Assembly (NCBI GenBank): GCA_023213395.1
Contig: CM041465.1
Coordinates: 39,377,741 to 39,441,740 of the forward strand
From: Cycas panzhihuaensis
Lineage: Eukaryota > Cycadophyta
Length of the DNA stretch: 64,000 nucleotides
Direction of reading: 5' to 3'
How positions within the stretch are numbered: the stretch's first letter is position 1; every line of letters begins with the position of its first letter. Below, in pieces: positions 1 through 11,289 of this stretch. A model generated the notes under the pieces. It worked only from the letters and a program-made list of their open reading frames with translations. It was not told the origin of the DNA and did no database searches. The position numbers were made by a program, and so were the translations under genes.

Positions 1-188
1 AGTGCATGAAATCAAGCATTTAAATTACTAACAAGTGAATATAAATAGGCAATATAACACACATGATTCAACTAAGTGAAGGCTTTAAAATGCGTGAAGA
101 AGAAGGGTATGAAAAATGTGATTGGAACACATTAATGGACATTCAAATGACATTGATTCAAAGCCTTAGAAACATATAAGTAGATGTC
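1..188. other. Flanking sequence left of Copia-A
   Basis: AT-rich sequence outside the Copia-A target-site duplication. I see no coding motif, LTR partner or tandem repeat in it. It should be continuous with 16867 onward before Copia-A inserted. Confidence 0.5.
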
Positions 189-193
189 TAAAT

Positions 194-500
194 TATGAGA
201 AAGGCCAAAGGATTAGAGTACCTCAGACCTATAAAACCCAGATCATGAAGATAGTTCTCCTCTAGTTCTAAATAGCATAAGAGTAAAATTAAAGGATAAA
301 TAAGACCAAGATCAAGAGAGTAAGATGCTACCAAAGAGTGAGCAGGAGGAATTAGTTCTACTCTAAATAATATCAATTGATTAGCAAATTAATAGCATAA
401 CATTACACTTAAACTTTACATGTGAGACATGAGGAGAGGTCTCAATATATAGAGTAATTGAGGTTACCTAACACCGTTGGATGTTTGTGAAGTGGAAAAT
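194..500 (-). repeat. Copia-A 3' LTR, first segment
   Basis: This segment aligns to 16312-16610 in the other Copia-A LTR. The outer terminus reads TATGAG against TGTAAG in the partner, two transitions at the otherwise expected TG end. The LTR is cut at 500 by Gypsy-1 and resumes at 9528. Confidence 0.9.
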
Positions 501-1309
501 TGTTGACTTAGATTTGTTCCCACTACACTTGTGGGAATAGTGCACTTGTTAAGGTTACACGGCGTTATAGTCTAGTTCAGGATACTGTCAACATTGTCAT
601 TCACATACATTCCATATATATTTCACAGAATGATATACAACAGTACATAAATCAATACATACTCAGCAAATTATCATCACAACACCAAGAATACACCATT
701 TTCCACGTAACTCTTCCTTTTATTAAGTAATCAAGTCAATTTACACAAAGGCTGGAATGCATTCTAGCAGCATACAGTCTTTCTGTTACATGTGTGTACC
801 TAGATGGTACTTATCATATAGTGATGCTCCAAATGGCTGTCATACATATTGTCTCCTGCACCTTTGCATACCCGTGATAATCGGCTCTCACCCTAAGCTG
901 GTGAATCATGCGTACCTCCTTAAGTACTCATGGTGGTACCTTTTGGCTGAAGGGTTATGACTGCCTGTCATAACCGTACCCCTTCAGTCATGCATACCCT
1001 TTCACTTAATCAATTGTTTAGCACTTAATTAATCATCCTTTGTGTTCGTACGTCCGTACGTCTGGCATCTCAATAGGTCTTCACTGGTCCCTTTGAGTCA
1101 TGCGTACCGCTTCTGCTCGATTCCATTCCGCTGATACGACCGCTCATACGCACTGCTTCGTGCACGCACCTGCCATACATACCTAGAATGCTGGTTTTTC
1201 TGTCGTTTTGCTTTGTGCGTACCTCCGTATGGTCCGTACCTGCACAACTCGGGTTATCTGACCTACCTCTGGTCCTCACACAACCATTGAATCACTTTTG
1301 ACTCCAACA
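501..1309 (-). repeat. Gypsy-1 3' LTR
   Basis: Starts TGTTGACTTAG and ends CTCCAACA, and aligns end to end with 8701-9522. The second half is rich in GTAC tetramers, for example around 1047-1061 and 1219-1243. Confidence 0.95.
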
Positions 1310-1403
1310 TCTATCCCAGGTCAACAGTTATGGGTTTGAGTATCCTTGCTCAACAAAACTCCAAAAAAATCAAAATTTTAGGGTATCCCTCCCCCACTCT
1401 GTC

Positions 1404-2515
1404 TCAAGGCGGCTCCTGCTGCCTCTGTCCTCCCAAAATTTTCTCATTTATCTGTGTCAGGGTGGCAATAATAGCATCCTTCTCTTTTATTTTGTCCTGA
1501 AGGGCAGCTATCTCAGCTTTGTACCTTGCCTCCATTTCTTGAATCATTTGGATAATAGGTCCCGCTTTATCCTGTAGTGTAGGAGGTGCTGAAGGTTCTC
1601 CTGCCTCCATTGCTGGTGGGAAGTCTTCCCATTCTTCCCAGGATGCTTGTGCTTCCTCTTCCTCTTCTTCTGTTTCTTCTTCTCCCTTCTTCCTCTTTTC
1701 ACGACTATGAACAACTTGTTTCGTCTGATGAGGGATAGGTGTTCCTGGTGTTTTCTGTAGCCAAGTAAGCACCTTTTGCATCCGCTTTTGTACTCTCTGC
1801 TTTGCTTCTAGATTGGTTGTTGTGTCTGGAAATTCTGCTACCCACTGCTTAATAATTGGCTCCCGAGGAGAGATAGTAGTCCTGGTCAGCTGTACCTCTG
1901 GACACTGGTAGAATAAAATTTCCAGAAGCAATGAAGGATGGTGGAATGGATGTGTCCTAATCTCTTGTAGCTGCTGTCTCATGTTTTTCGCTAAGAACTC
2001 TGACCAACTCATCTTTTCTCCATCCTGAATTTTTAACAACACCTGCATCATGCCTCCCTGAATGTAGGTGTACTTCTGCTTTGACAAAAACCTGGAATTG
2101 ATCACTTTGGCCACCCACTGAAGTCTGACATCCATAATGTCTGCTACCCTGATTCTGCTGGACATAATCTGAGTATTGGGCTGGCATAATTCCCTCAGCC
2201 ACATTTCCTCGTCCACTTCTGATCTTTTTGTTCCCAATGGAATCTCTCCTTCCTTGGGAAGTCTGGTAATGGTATGGACTATGTCTGCATCCATTTTGGC
2301 CTTCCTGCTGTCCTCCTTCAGGGCCATTAGAATTTGGTCTATCAATTCGGGGTCATAGTACATGGGGTTACAGTAAATGTAGTCTCCCCAGCCTGCCTGC
2401 TTAACCTTGGCCTGAAATGGAGCTGGTAGGGCTTAGAGGTCTTGCTTTAGCTTCGGTATGTAAGCCTCCTGGCACCCTGCTGTCCTCATAATGGCTGTGG
2501 AGTCCCAGAGATAAG
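1404..2515 (-). CDS. Extra ORF downstream of integrase (env-position ORF of Gypsy-1)
   Basis: Role not established. The longest uninterrupted frame in the window: 319 codons from a Met at 2363 to a stop at 1404. The same frame continues upstream with coding-like sequence (for example YLWDSTAIMRTAGCQEAYIP) to about 2515, broken by one TAA near 2427, so the Met at 2363 is probably internal. The N-terminal two thirds looks globular, with a motif around MSWSEFLAKNMRQQL. The middle has a strongly acidic stretch and the C-terminal 50 residues form a likely coiled coil. I see no signal peptide or membrane segment, so a true envelope protein is not supported. Position matches the env-like ORF of Athila elements and the plant-transposon-type domain found in some plant repeats; that likeness is weak. 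It has far fewer stops than gag-pol beside it. Confidence 0.6.
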
Positions 2516-2751
2516 AAAGAAACCTAAGTATACAATTGGAACCGTACGTACGTACCTCTGTAGAACGCTTGCCATTTCTCTGTGCTTGCGTACTGTGATG
2601 CGTACCGGAGCAATCTCTTGCATGCCATTTTCTGAAATTCGTTCCACTCTACATACCACATGGGAATGCTTGCAGGTACGTAATGATTTGTCGTTTTGCG
2701 TCTTTTTGTCTTATACGTGCCCTTGGTGCATATAGTGTTAATAGCTTCCTT

Positions 2752-3130
2752 TATACGTACTCGATTGCGTACTTCCTTTGGTACGTACAATGTAACTAAT
2801 CACTTAAGTATCTTTTACACAGTGCGTACCTGACTACGTACTTTTTTAGTATGTATAATATAATCTTTTAACTTACTCTCTTTTGCACTGTGCGTACCTA
2901 CTTGCATACTTTTCAGGTATGTATAATGTAATTGAGTCACTTAAAAGTTGTTTATACTGTGCATACCTACCTGCATACTTTTTAGGTACGTATAGTATAA
3001 TCCTGAGTCACTTTTTGAACTATGTATACTTCAATGTCTTCCCTTGGTACGTAGAGTGTATTTTTAAAATTTTATCACTTTTCCAATTGTACGTACCTGG
3101 TAACATACCTTTTTGGTACGTATACTGTAT
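2752..3130. repeat. Degenerate tandem array with GTAC palindromes
   Basis: Five to six units of 64-69 bp lie between the extra ORF and pol of Gypsy-1. Unit starts near 2822, 2890, 2959, 3023 and 3089 share GTGCGTACCT, then GGTACGTATA about 30 bases on, so each unit contains an imperfect inverted repeat. A looser unit precedes at 2752. A related perfect run of GTAC tetramers is at 2544-2555. Confidence 0.8.
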
Positions 3131-3351
3131 TTTGCTTGTATGTCGTTGAATTTCCCTCTGATTTTTTAGATTATGCTGCTATTACTTATATCAGTAATGA
3201 GTTACGGTTATTTTTTATTTTTTTCAATTTTTTTTTTTCTCTTTTTGTATCCATATCGAACTAGATCATGACTCGGTATTAAGGCAGTTGATTGCCTCAA
3301 CATCATGCAATATGATATGGTACAACCAGTTGATCCTGCTGGTAGGCTGGG

Positions 3352-4660
3352 CTACTCGATATAAGGCTTAAGTTTGCTACCATTTACTCGAGTTGGTAGC
3401 AGAGGTCCATCAATCTCCCGAAGCTGCACCGATCCATTCTCAAAGATTCGTTCTGCGATGTATGGTCCCAACCATCGCATCTTGAGTTTTCCAGGGTGCG
3501 TTTTGAATTTGCTGTCATACAGCAATACTTAATCACCTTCGTTGAATTGAGGTTTCCGTAGATGGCGGTCGTGCCATGCTTTTTGTAGCCGCTTTTCCAT
3601 ATGTTGCAACCAGTTTGCTAAGTGTCGTTTCTCTTCCAGCCGCACTAAGTCTTCCAGTTGTCGTTCCAAAGACTGGAGGTCATCTAATTGGCATTGTATT
3701 GCCACTCGTAGACTGGGTAACTCAAATTCTATCGAGAGAATGACTTCCATGCCATATACAAGCTAGAATGGAGTCTGTCCGATTAACCTTTTGTATGTCG
3801 TACGGAACACCCATAGCACGGATGGTAACTTCTCGGCCCAATCAGATCTGCCGATGTCGCATATCTTTCGCAAGCAGTTCTCGATTATCTTGTTTGAGCT
3901 CTCTGCTTGTCCATTGGCTCTCGGGTAGTATAGAGTTGATTTCCGATAGCTAATCATAAAGGCGGATGTCAATGTTTCAATAGTCTGATTAAGGAAGTGG
4001 GTACCTTGGTCACTTACGATCTCCAAGGGGCATCTAAATTGCGTAATCACTACCTCATATAGAAATCTCGTGCTTTCCGTGATCGACTTTTCAGAATGCG
4101 TGCTTCCACCCACTTTGTTGTATAATTGGTTGCCACCAGAATGTATCGAGCTTCGATCCATGCTACCGGGTTTGATTGGCCCCACAAAGTCGAGCCCCCA
4201 TCTTTCGAACGGTGCCAAAGGTAATATGGGATGTAACGGTTGGAAATCTTGTCAATTAGGTTTTCCCACCCGTTGGCAATAATCATATGCTTGAATCCAC
4301 TTCTTGACATCTTCAAACATAGATGGCCACCAGAATCCTGACGTCAAGATCTTTCGCCATGTGACCACCCGCTACTCCTTTATGTGCCTGTGACATGATC
4401 TGGTTTATCTTATGCTGTTGAACACAACGTCATAATATGTCGTCTGGCCCTAACTTGTATAACTCTCCGCTGATAAGTTGATATGGCTCTGCTTTTCTGA
4501 TGAAATTTCTCTTCCCCGTACGATCTAACTCTGCTGGCATTTCTCCGGTCGCTAGATATTTTGGTATTCCCTCATAACAGTCTGTTGGAATTGCTTCCAC
4601 GCTGAACAGAGCCGCATTTGAAAAATTATGCGGTACCCTCGTTGCTTTTTCACCGTTTTT
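3352..4660 (-). pseudogene. Gypsy-1 integrase
   Basis: Integrase would join element DNA to the chromosome. On the minus strand the HHCC finger is partly visible (HKGVAGGH near 4400), then the catalytic core with GLDFVGP (4177-4197), VSDQGTHF (3993-4019) and NGQAESSNK (about 3889-3920), so all three acidic residues remain. The C-terminal GPY/F module follows (WLGPYIAERIFENGSVQL) and ends at a TAG at 3352. Breaks: frame changes around 4070-4220 and a TAA at about 3529 inside the GD-VLLYDSK motif. No chromodomain follows. Confidence 0.9.
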
Positions 4661-5515
4661 TATTCTCGACAACTGATCTGGAATAATATGGGCTTTACCG
4701 AGTTTCATAATCATTTTGAAAGAAAATTCTTGAAACAACATTAACCATCTACTGATTCTTCCTCGCATAATCAGTTTATTCACCAAATACATCAGCGCTT
4801 AGTGGTCAACGAAAAACAGGAATGGATTGGATAATAAACAATGTCGAAACTTTTGTAATACACAGACCATGCCGAGTGCTTCCCTTTCTGTTGTCGTATA
4901 ATTTTGCTCGGCTCTCGTAAGTTTTCGACTAGCGAAGTAGATTGGATGATCTGTTTTATCATCATTGGGTTGTGCCAATACGCATCTAATAGCGTACTGC
5001 GACGTATCCATATGCACGTGAAAAGTTTTCTTCCAATTTGGGAATCGCAGTATAGGCGCTGCTACAATGGCTTGTTTCAATGTTTCGAATGCTCGTTGCT
5101 GATCTTCTGTCCATGTCCATTCAATATTCTTTTTCAGCAATTCTTCCAGGGGTCCATATATGTATGCATATCCCCTGATAAACTTTCTATAGTATCCCGT
5201 TAAACCCAAAAAACCTTTTAGCCGTTTTCTCGTAATCAGTATCGAAAAGTGTAGAATGGCAGACACTTTTGCTAGATCGGTCAACAAACCTTCTTTGCTG
5301 ACTATATGTCCTAAGAGGTCTGCAAAGGGTACCAGAAAGGTACACTTTTCTGGATTGAGACATAATTTGTTTTCTCGGCACGTTTGCAACATCTCCCTCA
5401 AATTTTTTATATGATTTTTCATTAATCCATACAACGTCCAGTCGTCTAAGAATATAACAATATTTTCTCCAATAAACTTCCAAAAGATATTAATTACAAT
5501 TTGCTGGAATGTCGC
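4661..5515 (-). pseudogene. Gypsy-1 reverse transcriptase (C-terminal half) and RNase H
   Basis: RT copies the element RNA and RNase H removes the template. The frame begins abruptly at ATFQQ (5501-5515). It keeps the catalytic FLDD motif (5441-5452), the FLGLTGYYRKF motif and an RNase H segment up to DQLSRI near 4661. The fingers and first palm motifs, roughly 150 residues, are absent. The sequence just upstream is the protease-RT linker, so an internal deletion joined the two. A TTCCAGC direct repeat flanks the join region. A frame change near 5434-5450 separates FLDD from the downstream frame. Confidence 0.88.
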
Positions 5516-6410
5516 TGGAATCTACCTCAGGACCCACGCCTGAAGTAGATGGGATGTCAGGATTACTATTAACTACAAAAAAACTACGAAAATTACTAGG
5601 TAAACTAAGGGTTGGTTGGTCTAGGTTGTTATCATTTTTCAAATTATCGTTAGTCAGCATATACTCAAAAGAATCTGGATTATTATCAATGTTTATAAAT
5701 ACACATTTAGATAGCAAATTACATCTATAAGAAGAAGAGTTTACTTCATACGCATCCTAAAGCCAGTAATCCACGAACCTCATACCGTGTTCGTCGTCAG
5801 AAGAGTTGTATATCTCTCTGAAATCTATCGGTTCTTCTCGCTGGTGACTCTTTGATGTGGTGGGCTCTTCTACCGTATGGTAGATATGTTCTTCCCCAAT
5901 GGAAGAGAATGTTGTGTTGCTCATTACTGTTGTGCTGGATCCTTCATCTGGAATCACTTCAATCGAGCTTCTTCCTAGCATTGGCAATGCCACTTTGTTG
6001 CTGCTATCTGATAGAGTGAAGGTTATGTTCTTCCAATTCTGAAGGCATTGCGTTTTGTACAACCATAGCCTTCCCAACAGTGTTGGATAGGGTGTTGTTC
6101 CTTTCTCTATTTCCACAATCGTGAAGTCGATTCGCACCACTATCCCTGCCACGTCTTCTTTGATATTGGCTAGTCTACCCATAGGTCATACCAATAGTTC
6201 ATTAGCCAATTTCAGTGAATAGGTTGCTGCTTCCAACTTTGGGCTTCCCAATCTATGCCATGTTGCAGCAGGTAACACGTTCACTGCTGCGCCTCCATCA
6301 ACAATTACCTGTGGGAATGTTTCCCCCAAGACTGTCATGGTTACCATTGGATCCATATCGAATGATAGTATGATTTGCTTCAAACTCTTAGTAATTCCCT
6401 TCTGTAACAC
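5516..6410 (-). pseudogene. Gypsy-1 protease and linker
   Basis: The aspartic protease processes Gag-Pol. The motif VDGGAAVNVLP near 6300 has DGG where most retroviral-type proteases have DSG or DTG; related plant gypsy elements show the same variant, so this need not be a loss. Downstream sequence includes TLLGRLWLY and an acidic, serine-rich linker down to 5516. In-frame stops occur near 6183, 5757 and 5490. Confidence 0.8.
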
Positions 6411-8560
6411 TCCTCATTTGATCCAATCAATAACTTGGGACAGAGGAATGGTCAACTGTAACTGTTTCACTAGATTTTTCATCAATAACAACATTTTGGG
6501 GATATCCTCTGCGGGCAATCCTTTGAAAAGCTCTTCGATTTGCACTATTTAGGGCTTTGTCTTAAGTTCTTCCGGTAGTTTTTCTTGTTCCTTTTGTTTA
6601 TTCTTTCGTACATAGACGTATTTCGTTTCCGGTTTACCCATTGGTAATGTATTCTCCTCATGGACTAGGCCATCTAACACTTGTTTCGCTTTTCTATACC
6701 GGTCCATTTTTGTCGGTGGATCTGGATATCCTTCATCCAATTTCTCGTTCTGTTTGTTTTATAATTTGACATTCTTGGTTTCTGGTATGATTGTCATCAG
6801 GTTAGTCACTTTGGCTTTCCCTTTGCAATCTTCTATTTTGTAGTCACTTGGGCCACAGTTACTGCATACGAATGGCTTCTGTTCGTATTCCTGCTTTATT
6901 GGGCATTCTAACTTCTAGTGCCCGAACTAAAGACAGATGAGGCATCTCCCCATTGGCGGTTTCTTCCTCGAGGGTTCTGGTGCGCCCCTCGTTTTATACA
7001 CGTGCCGAGGTGGGTTGCCTCCCCTTCCCTGACCTTGTCCTCTAAATGCTTTTCCCCTGGGATTGTAAAAACAATCCTTAGTTGTATGTGTGTCCACGTC
7101 ACATATATGGCACCACTTCTCTTGTTGTTGCAACGCACTGTTTTTTAAATTTAAATCACATTCCCTGGTGGTATGTGAGTTTTCTTTGCAAATGTGGCAC
7201 CACTTGGTTACTCTTCCAGTGTGCTCTTTCTTTTTGGGTGTTTCCTCTTCTTCACGGTTATTTCTAATTTTCAATCTAGCCACCTCTTTTCTTAATGCCT
7301 CCAACTCTGATTCCTCTTCTGCTAACCCCTACCTGCCAGAAGGGTTGGTTGTACTGGTTTTGCTTCAACTCTCTAATCTCGTCATGTAACCTCAACAGCA
7401 AGGAGTCTTGTCCTCTCGCTTGTGCGTCCATTTCCATTTCAAAATCTAATGCTAGATCTTGAGCGTTCTTGAATGATTTCAGTGGATGAGCATGCATCAT
7501 GGCTCGCAACTTCTTATTCAACCATCTTACAAAGTAATTCTTCATATTATGATTTGTTATCGTCTCATTGATCATGCTTGCCGCATTAATTTTCATTTGG
7601 CTAATGTAAGTTAGGATGGATTCTCCCAGCCTCTGTCTGATCTCTCGTAGTGCGATTTCCATTGCTTCATAACTGCAAAATTTTTGAAATCTCTCTTCGA
7701 ATGCTTTCTTAAGTTTTACCCATGGCTCATTCTTATTTGTTTCCTTATACCATGCCAAGGGTACTCCTCTTAACGTACAGGTGAATCGTGCTTTGATTTT
7801 ATCTTCATCTGTAATCTTTTTTATATCAATAAGGCTTTGAAATAGATATACATGCTCAAGGTCAAGTATCATTAAAGGTTAGTTTCCCAAAGTCTTTATA
7901 GTCATCCATTTTGGGAGATTGTAATTGTCCCCCACCTAATGGTGATTTTTCCTTTCTTTCCTCCTTCGGGGATGCCCTGGGAGTGCCTACCGCTGTAGTA
8001 TCTTTCCTAAATAGTGGATTCTTGAATGGAGCTTTGATATGTATGGGTTCCACTACACCCGAAACTTGTATAGTCAATGGTGTCATCGTAATATAAGATT
8101 GATCAAAACCCCTTTATGTCGAATCTTCGAAAAGCTGTCTCATTAGCTTATTCTCCCAATATGCCGAGGGACCTTCCTCTGCCTTCTTATCGCTATCACC
8201 TAGGTCCTTCAGGCTGTCCTCCACTGGTATACTTCCCTCTGTTGAGATCTCTTTATGTTTTTCATCTACTTTTGGCTTCCCTTCAATCTCTGGGCTAAAT
8301 AAATCATCTCTGATTGGGGTTGGTGTCAATACCATGCGTTCGCCATGAGTTTCCTCCTCTTGAGGTGTCTAGGCTCCACTTGCCTCAGATCCTTCAATGG
8401 ATTGTCCCTTAGTCTCGTTGTTTTGCGAACTTAACCTCCTCGCCCTTCTGAGTTTTGATTCTTTTGACCATCTTAGTGCCCTTTGTCTGCTGGTCTCTTT
8501 TTCCTTGGGTGAAGTATCCTTCTGGGGCTCCTCCGACCTTGAAGGCCTCTTAGGTGGCAT
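6411..8560 (-). pseudogene. Gypsy-1 gag with zinc knuckles
   Basis: Gag forms the virus-like particle and binds RNA. The likely start is the Met at 8560 (MPPKRPSRSEEPQKD), followed by a basic, low-complexity N-terminus. The capsid-like domain is at 7276-7872 (RFTCTLRGVPLAWY and AMEIALREIRQRLGES). Two CX2CX4HX4C knuckles follow near 7170-7215 and 7080-7120 (CHICKENSHTTREC, CHICDVDTHTTKDC). A third near 6910-6950 has two stops inside it, and a fourth, degenerate one is near 6830-6865. Frame shifts occur near 7870 and 7290, with stops near 8367 and 8113. Confidence 0.87.
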
Positions 8561-8686
8561 TGGAAGGTCCCCTGGCTGTCGGTGGCTTAGTTACAACCTT
8601 CCATTACGATGACAGCCAGGGTCCTCTGCCCTTTACACATACTTTTCTTTGAAACTCCTAGGCCCTGTCCCTCCTCAATGGACGTA

Positions 8687-8699
8687 GGCAACGGAACCA
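8687..8699 (-). other. Gypsy-1 primer-binding site
   Basis: On the minus strand it reads TGGTTCCGTTGCC, one base inside the 5' LTR. It matches the plant tRNA-Asp type TGGCGCCGTTGCC at 11 of 13 bases. The tRNA assignment is from memory of that family. Confidence 0.65.
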
Positions 8700-8700
8700 A

Positions 8701-9522
8701 TGTTGAATTAGGTTTGTTCCTACTACACTTGTGGGAACAGTGCACTTGTCAGGGTTACACGATGCTATAGTCTAGTTCAGGATACTGTCAACATTGTCAT
8801 TCACATACATTCCACATATATTTCACATAGATTTTACAGAATGATACACAACAGTATAGAAATCAATACATATTCAATAAATTATCATCACAACACCAAG
8901 AATACACCATTTTTCACGTAACTCTTTCTTTTATTAAGTAATCAAGTCAATTTACACAGAGGCTAGAATGCATTCTTATGCATTCTAGTAGCATACAGTC
9001 CTTCTGTTACATATGCATACCCAGATGGTACTTATCATACAATGATGCTCCAAATGGCTGTCATACGTACTATCTCCTACACCTTTACGTACCCGTGATA
9101 ATCGGCTCTCACCCTAACCTGGTGAATCATGCGTACCTCCTTAAGTACTCGTGTTGGTACCTTTTGGCTAAAGGGTTATGACTACCTGTCATAACCGTAC
9201 CCCTTCAGTCATGCGTACCCTTTTACTTAATCAATTGTTTAGCACTTAATTAATCATCATTTATATTCGTACGTCTATACGTTTGGCACCTCAACAGGTC
9301 TTCACTGGTCCCTTTGAGTCATGCGCCTTCTGCTCATTGCCGCTGGTACGACCGCTATACGCATCATCGCTCTAGGCACGCACCTATCATAACGCACTGC
9401 ATGCTAGTTTTTTTGCCGTTTTGCCTCATGCATACCTCCGTACGGTCCGTACCTGCACAACTCAGGTTATCTGACCTACCTCTGGTCCTCACATAGCCAT
9501 TGAATCACTTTTGACTCCAACA
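8701..9522 (-). repeat. Gypsy-1 5' LTR
   Basis: Partner of 501-1309, with TGTTG and CAACA ends. It contains the same GTAC-rich second half. The host duplication AAAAT follows at 9523-9527. Confidence 0.95.
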
Positions 9523-9527
9523 AAAAT

Positions 9528-9773
9528 ATCCAAGGTACATGCAATGCATGGCTTGCATGTCATACATGAGAGACATCTGTCCATTAGGCTCTCAAGTGAG
9601 CAAAAATGCATGAGGTTCCATTTGACCTTTTAGTCACAATATTATATCACTAGGATGAAAGTGGGTATGCACTTTATCACTTAAGTGATTAATCACCCCA
9701 TAAAGTACAAAATAATGAATGAAAGAACAAAAGAATATAGTAAATATTTAACATGTAAACATAAGATTTAACA
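9528..9773 (-). repeat. Copia-A 3' LTR, second segment
   Basis: Continues the LTR interrupted at 500. It aligns with 16616-16861 and ends TTTAACA. Confidence 0.92.
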
Positions 9774-9785
9774 CCCCCCCTTATT
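9774..9785 (-). other. Copia-A polypurine tract
   Basis: On the minus strand AATAAGGGGGGG lies directly against the 3' LTR, the expected plus-strand primer position. Confidence 0.85.
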
Positions 9786-9800
9786 GTTTACAATGTTAAG

Positions 9801-11280
9801 TCAGACATCCAGACCATCTCTAAATTTTATAAATGTTTTTTTACTAAGAGGCTTAGTAAAGATATCTGCTGTATGCTCTTTTATAGGTCTATACTGGAGG
9901 TTGATCTCACTATTCTGCACATGCTCTCTGATGAAGTGATGATGAACCTTCATGTGTTTGGTTCGTGCATGAAAGACTAGATTCTTTGCTAACTTGAGTA
10001 CACTCAGATTATCACAATATATCTTGGTAGGGTGATTTTGTTCAAGTCCAAGCTCTCCAAGAATTCGCTGTAGATAGATAGCCTCACAAGCTACACTGAC
10101 AGTAGCTTTGTATTTTACTTCAGTGGAGAACAAGATAACATTGGGTTGTTTTTTACAACTCCACGAAACAACTCTTGAACTAAGGGTAAAGCAGTAATCC
10201 GAGGTGGATCTCTAACTATCCTAACAACCTGACCAATTAGAATATGATAACCCTTCTAAGATAAAGTCCTCATTATGTGTATACTGAAGGCCATGTTGTA
10301 ATGTTCCTTTGATGTATTTGAGTATGCATTTTGCTACATTCCAATGTTTCTGATTAGGTTGAGACATGTATTTAGAACAAATCCCAACTATAAATAAAAT
10401 ATCTGGTTAAATGTTGGTGAGATAAATGAGATTATCAATCAATTGTTTGTAAAGAGTGGGATCTACAGGTTCAACTTTCTCATTAAGAGTAAGCTTTGTT
10501 TCATTCTCCATAGGCGTTGGTGCTAGTTTACAGTCATGCATCCTGAATCACTGTAAAATCTCCCAAGAATATTTTGCTTGGGATATGAAGATAGATTCAA
10601 GCTATTGGCACACCTCAAAGCCTAGAAAATAATGTAGTAGTCTAAGATCTGTCATTTCGAAAGTTCTCTTCAAATCATCCTGGAGAATGTGTATCATCTT
10701 AGTGTCATTACCAGTGATCACTAAGTCATCAACATACAAGACAATAAAAATAACATGGTCTTTCTCAATATTGATGTACAAATTAGGGTCAGATATGGAT
10801 CGATGAAAACCATGTCTCAAAAGATTTTAGAGTACCATGCCCGAGGAGCTTGTTTCAAGTCATACAAAGTCTTTTTCATATGACAAACTAAGTGTTTCTT
10901 GCCTTGTATATTGTAACTAGGAGGTTGTTCCAAATATACCTCCTCTTGAAGATTACCACTGAGAAAGGCACTCTTCATGTCCATCTGATATGCTGGCCAT
11001 TTGCATTGAGCAACTAAGGCCAAGATGAGTTTGATGGTATTCATATTAGCAATAAGTAAAAAGTCTCCTCATAGTCAATGCTTTCTTTTTGTTTGAACCC
11101 TTTTGTAATAAGTCATGCCTTATGGCATTTGAGTGTACCATCAGAATAGAATTTGGTCTTGTAGATCCATTTACAACTGATTTCTTGTTTATGTTTAGGC
11201 AATTCTACCAAATTCCATATTTCATTGTTTTCAATAGAATAAATTTCTTTATCCATAGCAATTTTTTAATTGTCATTTTG
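9801..11280 (-). pseudogene. Copia-A reverse transcriptase and RNase H
   Basis: RT domain shows YQMDMKSAFLSGNLQEEVYL and YVDD (10725-10736) followed by LVITGND. RNase H includes STEVKYKATV, the CDN motif (IYCDNLSVLKLAKN) and KHMKVHHHFIRE, then ADIFTKPL at the C-terminus ending at 9801. The frame is broken between these pieces (about 10140-10600 and at 10820), so no full-length product is possible. The YVDD site itself is intact. Confidence 0.9.
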
Positions 11281-11289
11281 AGATGTCTC

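Larger units (their letters stand above)
501..9522 (-). mobile_element. Gypsy-1, Ty3/gypsy retrotransposon with an extra 3' ORF
   Basis: LTRs of 809 and 822 bp begin TGTTG and end CAACA, and AAAAT duplications lie at 496-500 and 9523-9527. Minus-strand order is gag, protease, RT-RNase H, integrase, then an additional ORF before the 3' LTR, which is gypsy order with an Athila-like layout. The primer-binding site resembles a tRNA-Asp site with two mismatches. Nine differences occur in the first 113 aligned LTR bases, mostly transitions. RT has lost its N-terminal half and gag-pol holds several stops. It is more GC- and CpG-rich than its surroundings. Placement in the Athila/Tat group is an inference from the extra ORF and primer site. 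Confidence 0.93.

Noticed and set aside
188-376. 62-codon minus-strand frame at the left edge
   Set aside because: It lies inside the Copia-A LTR and is not conserved as a frame in the partner LTR.
1404-2363. A true envelope glycoprotein in Gypsy-1
   Set aside because: No signal peptide or transmembrane helix is visible; only the position is env-like.
2883-3149. 88-codon plus-strand frame with apparent hydrophobic segments
   Set aside because: It is the translation of the GTAC tandem array, so the repeated peptide reflects the DNA repeat.
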